Shown here piece by piece: positions 56,311 through 64,000 of a stretch of DNA of 64,000 bases. Where the stretch lies: NCBI GenBank assembly GCA_963556495.2, contig OY747713.1, forward strand, positions 34,669,961-34,733,960, written 5' to 3'. Below the pieces are notes generated by a model, which saw only the letters and a program-made list of their open reading frames with translations, was not told the origin of the DNA and ran no database searches. Numbering within the stretch: position 1 is the stretch's first letter; every line of letters begins with the position of its first letter. The position numbers and the translations under genes were made by a program. Origin of the DNA: Valencia hispanica. Taxonomy: Eukaryota > Chordata > Actinopteri > Cyprinodontiformes > Valenciidae.

Positions 56311-57727
56311 ACTTGTAAGGCTTGCTTTTAAAACTTCTGTTCTCTTTACAATATTCTCTGTTCTCCCTCGAATCTTTGTTTTTCCACTCAAATGTTATGC
56401 TTCTTGCTCACAGATTTTCTACTTGGGCGCAAACTCTCTGCATAACCAAAACTGTGTTCGCAAACCTCTTCTCTACTTGAGAATTATGTGCGCTCTCTCT
56501 CAGATGGAGGAGTATTGTTGCCTAGCAACTGTTCCAGCCAATAGAATGACAGTGCTCCTGGAGGCGGTAGCAGCCTGGTATAGGGTACGTTTGTTTTCCC
56601 CAGTGGGTTAGCAGGTTGCTGCATCTCCTGTTACTGCGCTGCCCACTGGATGTATAGGGCAGCAACTTCAGCTTCCTGCTCTGATTTACAATTTTCAGGG
56701 AGTCACGACCGGCTTTCTAAAAAATAACTTATTTTTGTTATTTCAATGGTTTTCTGGCTGGCCCATACATAAAGAGAATGATTTTGGCCATCCAGGCTGC
56801 AATGATTTGCTTTGCATTAGTTGACATGACAGGCAGCAAACCCAGGTCCTCTTCCTCATAAATATCTGCCGAGAAACCTGTCCCACCAAAAGAATGACAG
56901 TACGCATTTCTGTATATCAGCATGTTTGATTTTTATACACCTCTGTCTTGTTTATTGAATATATTGCAACGAAAATTATTAATTAGAAAATATACCTGAA
57001 TAATTGACTTCCTTAAGAAGGCCAGTGGGCACCCAAAACTCGTTTTTTTTACCGTCTTTATGACCATGCTGTTTTAATAAAGGCATTTTTATTTTCTTAA
57101 AAGACAGCGCCTTTGAGTTTCCTATTTTTTGGACATATGCCTGAATTGTATTGAATTAAAACAAAAACAATTTTTATATATCAAGTATTTGCTTATATAC
57201 TGTAAAGAACTAATTTTGAGAATAATTCTTAGGTCAGTCTTGATGGCTGAAAAGTAAATTAAGAAGCTTTGCTATTTCTTTCAGTGCTGTTCTGTGTTCC
57301 TTGTTATTGCTGCAATACCAAAACCAAGTCTCTAGAATAAAGCAGAATTTTCTAAAGCTTTGAAATCAGCGTTTACTTACTCCTATTGTGGCATCAGTTC
57401 AAGATTATTTATATTTACATTGTAAATAAAAGAAGTGTGTAGTAAAAGCTGATTTACTCCATCACCTCAAATGACAACATTTTAAACCATTAAAATAGTT
57501 GTGATGTGAGTTGATCATCATGGCTGAATATTTTTTGTTCCAGAAATTCTGCAATTAGACATGCCAACATATAAAATAAGATGGAAATTATCCTTCTTTG
57601 AAAAATTTTATTGAAATCATTAATAGATATTATTATGACATTTTATTAGCAAGTGTTTCTCAATGCAGGGGGAAAAGTCCAGTTACTTCACAAATTTATT
57701 CAAGTATAGTGCATATAAACTACTCTT
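56311..57727. other. No gene; short dispersed repeat near its start
   Basis: 56330-56375 repeats the 47775-47822 block. The open frame at 56279-56611 (110 codons) begins in the LINE tail and is not supported. Nothing else was recognised. Confidence 0.4.
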
Positions 57728-58306
57728 ACAGTGGAGCAAAAAAGTATTTAGTCATCCACCAATTGTGCAAGTTCTCCCACTTAGAAAGACAAGAGAGGCC
57801 TGGGACTTTCATCAAAGTATACCTCAACTATGAGAGACAAAAAGAGAAAAAAAATCCAGAAAATCATATGGTCTGATTTTTAAAGAATGTATTTGCAAAT
57901 TATGTTGGAAAATAAGTATTTGGTCAATAACAAAAGTTCATCTCAATACTTTGTTATATACCTTTTGTTGGCAATGACAAAGGTCAAACATTTTCTGTAA
58001 GTCTTCATAAGGTTTTTAAACACTGTTACTGGTACCTTGGCCCATTCCCCCATGCAGATCTCCTCTAGAGCAGTGTTATTTTGGGGCTGTCGCTGGGAAA
58101 CACAGACTTTCAACTCCCTCCAAAGATTTTCTATGGGGTTAAGATCTGGAGAATAGCTAGGCCACTCCAGGACCTTGCAATGCTTCTTACGAAGCCCCTC
58201 CTTCATTACCCGGGTGGTGTGTTTGGTATCATTGTCATGCTGAAAGACTCAGCCACGTTTCAACTTCAATGCCCTTGCTGATGGAAGGAGGTTTTCACTC
58301 ATTGAT
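57728..58306 (-). mobile_element. Tc1 element, truncated (same family as 28983-31904)
   Basis: The terminus cagtggagcaaaaaagtatt starts after TA at 57726-57727, followed by gtgcaagttctcccacttag. The sequence stays close to the family consensus up to about 58306, then stops abruptly. Only the right-hand third of the gene (its 3' part) is present. A Harbinger fragment begins some 90 bp later. Confidence 0.9.
57943..58206 (-). pseudogene. Tc1 transposase C-terminus
   Basis: 87 residues: [20 protein letters not shown] with W and [11 protein letters not shown], containing the third catalytic acid. It ends [14 protein letters not shown] at the stop at 57943. The helix-turn-helix and the first two catalytic aspartates are absent. 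Confidence 0.9.
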
Positions 58307-58389
58307 GGCAAACACATAGTGGTTCAGAGTACTTCAATTACCAACATTTCTTCAGTGTAGTTATCCTAGCTCTTGTAAATGCCAATTAA

Positions 58390-58866
58390 AAGTTAATGTA
58401 TGTCGATCTGGGGGCACCTGGTCGTGCAGGAGGTGCGGGCATATTTGCAAATTCTGCATTAAAGAAAGCCCTGAGTGAAAACTCTCTGAATTTGCCACCA
58501 GATGAAGAGATAGATGGAATGTCCAACAGGAAAATAAACTACCACATTGTTGGTGATGATGCATTCCCAATGGTGACCCTGATGAAACTATACCCACACA
58601 GACACCTAGACCAAGGGAAAATAATCTTTAACTACCAGTTATCCAGGGCTAGGCGCGTAGTTGAGAATGCATTTGAGATTCTCTCTAACAGGTTCAGGGT
58701 GTTTCTGACAACTATCCATCTCAGGCCTGATAAAGTGCAGCATGTAATTTATGCTGCCTGTTGTTTACATATTTACATGGTGGAAAACAACAAGCTTGCC
58801 TACATCAGTGTTTGTGACAGTGAAGACATCACTAACCATACCCTGACTGCTGGAGCAGTCAAATGA
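58390..58866 (+). pseudogene. PIF/Harbinger transposase C-terminal part
   Basis: Open from about 58390 (ag|TTAATG could be a splice acceptor) to a stop at 58866. It reads YVDLGAPGRAGGAGIFANSA, then IVGDDAFPMVTLMKLYPH, FNYQLSRARRVVENAFEILS and NRFRVFLTTIHLRPDKVQ. The SRARRVVENAF.IL..RFRVF block is diagnostic of the DDE_Tnp_4 (HARBI1-like) fold, and its Glu is the likely third catalytic acid. The N-terminal half is absent. No internal stop over 156 codons. It faces the MADF gene on the opposite strand, as in complete Harbinger elements. Confidence 0.85.
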
Positions 58867-59228
58867 CCCCCCGGATAGGACAGTAGCCAAACAGTGATAG
58901 AAACCCCAAAGCTGGTGCAAAGTTACAAAGGACGCTCCTAACTGAGTACTTCAATTCAGACTTTGGGGCAGTGCCATGGCAGCATGACATGGTCAGTCTG
59001 TGATAGTACACACCGCCAAATTTTAATTTGGGCAAGTACTGTCATCTGCCTGCTCTGAATGGTCTTCTAAAAATGTGTCTAGCAGCCACAAGTCAGTTGC
59101 CTCCTTCTCTTCTCCAACAAGTCTCTACTGACTTTACAATGTACATTTCATACTGTGATTTTTTTCCCTACTATATATTTAATGTACTCAGATGTAGCAA
59201 CTTTGTGATTGATAAATAAATTGAGAAA
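58867..59228. other. Interval between the convergent Harbinger genes
   Basis: No coding motif was recognised; plausibly the shared 3' region of the two Harbinger genes. Confidence 0.4.
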
Positions 59229-59995
59229 AATCTTACCGCATCCAAGTTTGTAATTGTTGGTCGAGCAGCGATGTAGGGAGCAAGAAATTTAAGTTTCTCC
59301 AAAAGCCATTTGGAATGTTGGCTTAAAGGTTTCCTGGCAACATATACCAAGGGGTATAGCTGTTCCGCAGCAGCCTTATTTTGATCTTCACCCACTCCAC
59401 TGAAAGGGATGAGTAATTGTAGAAAATGCATTGTATTTATTGTGAATACAACTAGTAATGTATTTTATTTATTTAATTTATTTAACTGTTTATTTGATAG
59501 GGACAAGTACGTACCTTAAAGGAGCCGTATGTAAGATTTTGGCCAAAATTACTGTAGAGTGGTGTACCGTCTCCGCATCTCCTATACAAATCCTTGTTAT
59601 ATTTAGATCCTGGCCGTACTACTCTTGTCAGTGATATTGTATTTGAAATGAACATGATTTCTTAATCTCTAGTGACATATCAGAGCCATTTTATGATTAA
59701 CTGAAATACATTTCTTACATACAGCTCCTTTAAACCTGTAACACACTACAACATTTATAGCCAAATATACGACAGCAACTACAGGGTTAGCTGGCTAGGC
59801 AGCAGGCTGGTTGCCTACCCTGTCTCGTTGTACAGTACCTGTCTGGTACAATTTTGCGGCCGACTCGCTGTATGCCTGTTCGCGCTTGTCCCAGTTGTTG
59901 AAGTCTGATGAGCTGACATCACATAAACAGGTGTAGTCTGGCCAAATTTCCACGAGTTTATCTTCTAAGATATAATCTTCAACGTGGGCCGCCAT
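59229..59995 (-). pseudogene. Harbinger MADF-domain accessory gene, two exons
   Basis: Exon 1 (59995-59839) starts ATG and reads MAAHVEDYILEDKLVEIWPD, then YTCLCDVSSSDFNNWDKREQ, AYSESAAKLYQ, with donor CAG|gtactg. This is the MADF fold (LVE.W.DY.CL.D..S.DF...). A downstream exon (about 59400-59229) reads GVGEDQNKAAAEQLYPLVYV, then WLLEKLKFLAPYIAARPTIT and NLDA, donor gtaaga; a WLLEKL.FLAPY block is known from such proteins. The intron carries a 210-bp TTAA MITE. Exon phases were not verified. DNA-binding partner of the transposase at 58390. Confidence 0.65.
59520..59729. mobile_element. 210-bp TTAA MITE in the MADF intron
   Basis: The ends aggagccgtatgtaag and aggagctgtatgtaag (right, reversed) differ at one of 16 positions. 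TTAA flanks at 59516-59519 and 59730-59733. No coding content. Confidence 0.85.
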
Positions 59996-60183
59996 CTTGG
60001 AATCATGTGAGCGGAGAACGCGTTTTGATTGGTCAGTTGAATATTTGCCCTCAGCACTCAGCTCACGTAGAGCGCACGCAGTAAGTTTTTCGCCTTGCGA
60101 GACGAAAAATATCAAACCTGTTTGATTTTCACCTCAACACCTCATGAGGCAGAAAACTCACCAAAAAGACAGCTGCAGACAGC

Positions 60184-60231
60184 GAGCTATCTGCTGAGCA
60201 AACTAATGACTTTTTGCTCAGCAGATAGCTC
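60184..60231. repeat. 19-bp perfect hairpin
   Basis: gagctatctgctgagcaaa (60184-60202) and its exact complement at 60213-60231, with a 10-base loop. Function unknown; it could be a foldback remnant. Confidence 0.9.
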
Positions 60232-60247
60232 TTGTGTGCAGCAGGCT

Positions 60248-60840
60248 TAAAGAGGCTATATGCAACTTTTCCCCCAAATTAAAAGTAACAATAGCCTTTT
60301 TATTTGACCATGTATGACTCAAACATCTCCTGATGAGCATACTGACACCTTGTCAGCTCACAGTGGGTGCACCTATAAACCTGTATCCAATTTTTTTTAT
60401 TTTCTGGTGGGTCGGATTTTCCCACGCTGTTTGCGGATTTGACGTCAAGCGCGTTCATGTTAAATGTTTCAGATCACTCTGCCACCACCGCTAGTCAGCA
60501 CTCGCAAGCAGTTCAATGGTTTGTGCAAATGCACAGAAGAGACCAAGGACAACTCTGACACCAACAGTAACTCCACATAAGACTAAAAAAGTTAAACCTC
60601 TGACAAGTGCCCGAAAAAGATCGAAGGTTAAGAGCGACCGGTGTACGAGCGCGTGCTGCGAAAGCGAGCAGAAAGGAAGAGCAGCTCCAATTTTTTGCCC
60701 ACAGGTGTCAGTCGCGAGTTTAAATTTCAGAAAATTGGCTGAGACAATCTGGATAACGATAGGGTTGCCCAGCCTCTCTTTACAATCTCCAGCTTTCTCT
60801 GAAAAAGTCCGCCTTGAAAAGGAATTTTCAATCATTTAAG
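60248..60840. mobile_element. Possible MITE fragment with a basic open frame
   Basis: The start agaggctatatgcaactttt after ttaa (60244-60247 region) resembles a TTAA-type terminus, but no matching right end was found. A plus-strand frame (60516-60839, 107 codons) encodes a Lys/Arg/Thr-rich protein (TPHKTKKVKPLTSARKRSKV). The reverse strand is open over the same span (114 codons). No domain recognised. Confidence 0.35.
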
Positions 60841-60989
60841 ACCAAATAAATTTCTTCTCCATCTTCAGCCTTTATGAAAAGAATTTTTAAAATTTAAAAG
60901 AATTAATGTACGCAGATTGTAGAAGATGTGCTTTGCTAGCAAGCAAGGCAGTGATAACTTTGCTCTGACCAGGGGCGTCTCCAGCCTTT
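60841..60989. other. Short unassigned stretch
   Basis: Nothing recognised. Confidence 0.3.
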
Positions 60990-62017
60990 AATGCTTTCTG
61001 TACACCTAGAGACTTTGAGAAGATTTAGAAAAGACTCCTTAAGATTATCAGCTCACATCTAAAGACTTGGGTTAACAGTTTTTTAGTCTCAGACTAAAGA
61101 TTTTATAAACACTGAATCTTGTAGGTACACTATGTAAAGGACTACACCTATGCTATTTTAGCTTCCCACAAAAATTCATCCCATTATGCTCAGCATTATA
61201 CAGTTTCTTTATGTGCGAATGTTGTAGCATTCTTTGCCAAGATTGATGTTATGTCAAATAAATACTTGAATTCAAAGTGGGTACTGTATCAACAAGTAAC
61301 TGGTTAACTCCTATCTTTTTGATGCAAGGTGTTTATGCTGTACCACTTGCTCCATGCAGTTGCACAGATAGCGCTGGTTTGTGCCTGTATTCCAGGGGCC
61401 AAGGTTGGCATACACTTTGTAATTTATAGCCCATTTCTAGGCCATTTTTCAGCCATGCAAAACAAATATTGTATTTGTTGTGTATAGACCCTGCCAGGCT
61501 CCGTAGGTGGCTACAAAAATGTTATTTATAAATATGACACCTATGTTTATAGCCTACTTTCCCGCAGGAACCCCCAAAAAAATTATGTGTGGCAAGGTGC
61601 AAGACAATATCATGAACAGGACTCGAACCCACCATTATCACAGATGTAATCGTGCTTATTAACCATTGTGCCATAGCAGCAAAGTACAACCCCATACAGC
61701 CAGGGTACACTATGAAGCGGACAGGACCCCTACACAGTCACACAGTTGAATAAACTGAAACAAATTACGACTCCGTGCGCATGGTTTAATAAACCGAGGG
61801 TACAGATTCTTACCCCTCAATAATTATTTCTGCACCTGACCCCTGCCGGGCTCTGTAGCTTGTCCTTCCGCTTGTGTGAGAACGGCTTTATTGGTTGTGG
61901 GTTGTTTTACGTCACTACGACAACACTAGAACTTGCGATAATATCAAACATGTTTGATTCAAAAAAACTAGAGAAAGACTGGTATAAATCGGGTTGCCAA
62001 CTGGAGATTATCACTTT
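60990..62017 (-). repeat. 0.9-kb dispersed repeat, copy 2 (inverted relative to 53039-53927)
   Basis: Pairs with 53039-53927 in reverse complement, from tgctttctgtacacctagag to gattatcac. It contains about 120 bp extra near 61735-61855. The tRNA-like boxes lie on the minus strand at about 61680-61610, including B box ggtgggttcgagtcctg. The 151-codon frame at 61860-62315 crosses the boundary and carries no recognised domain. Confidence 0.9.
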
Positions 62018-63526
62018 ACATTTAACGATCAAGATGACGGGAGCGCGCCGAGACTTCAGCAAGATTTCTAAAGACTACCAGTCTTTAGTCGGAGACTGTG
62101 AGAATCCTTTGGTGTACGTCCGGCATAAGAAGTACCTGGGGTTAGCCTACTCACTTAGCTTACTCACTTGCAAAACACGCAACTTACACAATAAGGACAG
62201 TGTTTTTCATAAAATATGGAACCTTTTTACGTTGTATTATGGCTTGGATATTTTCTGCTATTTTTTTCATGAGGTCTGGTATAATGTAACCATGCCATTG
62301 CTACCTTATACATGATTATTCTAAACTTAATTCCATTGTTAAAGCGTTTGCTGTACTGTTTTTTTTTAATCCAGGTGTGTCTGACCATTGTTGTTGTTAC
62401 TACTGAGGTCAGACACACCTGGATTGATCAGTTTGTCCAATGCAGACAGGAAATAAAAGGGCTGTACTTAGTTCAGGTAGTAGTGGAGCTGTGCATATAG
62501 CTTATCAAGTCATTTTCAATAATCATCCCAAAACAATTGAACATAAACGGCTGGATACCAGTAGGCTACTATGTGAAATACTGATTATTTTAATGCCAAT
62601 ATTAACAACTTGAGGCATTCTTATTCTAAACATAAATACAATATTGCACAAACAAGTTTAGAACCAAATTGGAAACAAATAACTTATTAGGTTTACACAA
62701 ACATTTTACACACAAAGCTGTTAACTCTTACAGCAGCGCCCCCTAGTGGCAGAGAAATCACACTGCCAATGTCACCACCAGATATCTTGCCCATCCTCAC
62801 ACCAACCTTGGGGCGATTTCTCTATCACCCTTCATCCGGCCGAATCAACGACGCTGATTGGATAAATTCCTTTTGCTATGTGCAAATTTCTAGTCGGTAA
62901 TTGGCTGGCTGCTGCACTACTTGGGGCAATCTTTCTGTCGCCCCAGCTGCTACACAGCGGGAGCTTTTCTCCGAAAATTATATATATTTTTATATATGAT
63001 ACTTTGTACAAATTTAAACTCACAATTAACTTAGAATGTGTGATTAATGTTATAAAAAAAAATTAAGATCAAAAACACCTGGGAAACACTGGGGGGGGGG
63101 GCGCCCTATCACCCTCTATTGGCCAGCCGCCACTGTTCACACCATTTATATCTATAAAGGTCAACACACCTAGACTATTTATGTGGTGTTCAGCTTCTTT
63201 ATTGCCATGCACTTTTTAAGACAGCAAGACCTCTGTAGAAACATTATCTGATTAAAAATATCTCTGCCCTTTTGGTTAAGTAAGAGTCATCAAACCTTAA
63301 ATGTCTTTATGAAGATAATTTTTCGGACTATAATTTCTTGAGATGCACCTGTCTTTAACTTCTAATTACACAACTATGCCACCTTTTAAAGCAAGTTAAT
63401 GGAAATTACATAAAAAATATGAAAGCAACATTTTGTCCCCAGAAGAACTTGATGTTTATATTGTTTTACGGAGACAAAAACAATATAAGGTGGAGATTAC
63501 CCTACCATACTGTTGCATGACAAATA
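62018..63526. other. No gene; contains one perfect hairpin
   Basis: Short repeats such as gcgccccctagtggc (62734) and ggggggcgccctatcaccct (63093) are unplaced. No coding motif was seen. Confidence 0.45.
62368..62425. repeat. 19-bp perfect hairpin, 20-base loop
   Basis: aatccaggtgtgtctgacc (62368-62386) pairs exactly with ggtcagacacacctggatt (62407-62425). It is a compact foldback, not explained by any flanking element. Confidence 0.9.
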
Positions 63527-64000
63527 CAGGTCCTTCTAAAAAATTAGCATATTGTGATAAAGTTCATTCTTTTCCATAATGTAATGATAAAAATTAAACT
63601 TTCATATATTTTAGATTCATTCCACACCAACTGAAATATTTCAGGTCTTTTGTTGTTTTAACACTGATGATTTTGGCATACAGCTCATGAAAACCCAAAA
63701 TTCCTATCTCAAAAAATTAGCATATTTCATCCGACCAATAAAAGAAAAGTGTTTTTAATATAAAAAAGTCAACCTTCAAATAATTATGTTCAGTTATGCA
63801 CTCAATACTTGGTCGGGAATCCTTTTGCAGAAATGACTGCTTCAATGCGGCGTGGCATGGAGGCAATCAGCCTGTGGCACTGCTGAGGTGTTATGGAGGC
63901 CCAGGATGCTTCGATAGCGGCCTTAAGCTCATCCAGAGTGTTGGGTGTTGCGTCTCTTTTGCTTTCATCCAAAAAAAGTACTTTGGACCACTGAGCAACA
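63527..64000 (-). mobile_element. Tc1 element, window-truncated and internally deleted
   Basis: The terminus caggtccttctaaaaaatta starts after TA at 63525-63526. An internal repeat ctcaaaaaattagcatattt follows at about 63702. The gene is on the minus strand. The element continues beyond the window. Confidence 0.9.
63802..64000 (-). pseudogene. Tc1 transposase with catalytic core deleted
   Basis: The C-terminus is intact: RDATPNTLDELKAAIEASWA, then SITPQQCHRLIASMPRRIEA and VISAKGFPTKY with a stop at 63802-63804. Just upstream the frame reads as the end of a WSKVLFSDES-K block (tggatgaaagcaaaagagac). The segment with the first D is thus joined almost directly to the region after the third catalytic residue. 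Roughly 450-500 bp are missing compared with the family consensus as I remember it. Confidence 0.8.

Noticed and set aside
61860..62315. 151-codon open frame
   Set aside because: It runs across the boundary of the 0.9-kb dispersed repeat into unrelated sequence and matches nothing; the corresponding part of the other copy does not keep it open.

Overview
The window looks like repeat-rich, AT-rich nuclear DNA from a teleost fish, probably a percomorph. No prokaryotic operon, rRNA or CRISPR array is visible, and I cannot support one complete host gene. What can be recognised is a dense and partly nested collection of vertebrate transposable elements: Tc1/mariner, hAT, piggyBac, PIF/Harbinger, a two-gene DNA transposon with a DDE-type gene, TTAA-flanked MITEs, tRNA-derived SINEs and several non-LTR (LINE) 3' ends. 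The combination of Tc1 termini, the tRNA-derived SINE and these LINE tails is what points to a teleost.

Layout. 0-10 kb: the end of a TTAA-flanked MITE, a TA tract with a hairpin, a Harbinger-type element (5195-6158) carrying an open MADF exon, a Tc1 remnant, an antisense SINE and a LINE 3' end. 10.7-13.2 kb: a piggyBac element between TTAA sites, with long inverted arms, a decayed piggyBac C-terminus and a fragment of a BED/hAT-like gene. 14.4-17.2 kb: a Tol2-like hAT element with a perfect 8-bp target duplication, invaded by a Tc1 copy. 21.0-27.4 kb: a two-gene element. Its plus-strand gene ends in a domain like the C-terminus of the P2X7 receptor, and its minus-strand gene is a multi-exon DDE-type transposase. 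The two genes converge on a shared poly(A) region, and a young Tc1 sits in an intron.

28-33 kb: a TTAA MITE, a Tc1 inserted inside an older Tc1, and a MITE with CTCATTTATAAA ends. 37-40.5 kb: Tc1 and LINE scraps, two adjacent SINEs, a hAT element with a BED finger, and a 264-codon open Tc1-like transposase reading frame. 41-49 kb: simple repeats, a Tc1 terminus split by a 3' end like that of an RTE element, a SINE and a LINE reverse-transcriptase fragment. 49-56.3 kb: several foldback structures, including a MITE with two nested perfect palindromes, and a LINE split by a TTAA MITE. 57.7-60 kb: a truncated Tc1 next to a Harbinger transposase C-terminus, with a convergent MADF gene. 61-62 kb: an inverted second copy of the 0.9-kb repeat found at 53 kb. 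The window closes inside a deleted Tc1 copy.

The coding remnants serve mobilisation: transposases cut and join at terminal repeats, MADF or Myb-like partners of Harbinger bind DNA, and the LINE fragments are reverse-transcriptase C-termini. Almost all are broken by stops, frameshifts or deletions. The most unusual item is the two-gene element with the P2X7-tail-like partner.
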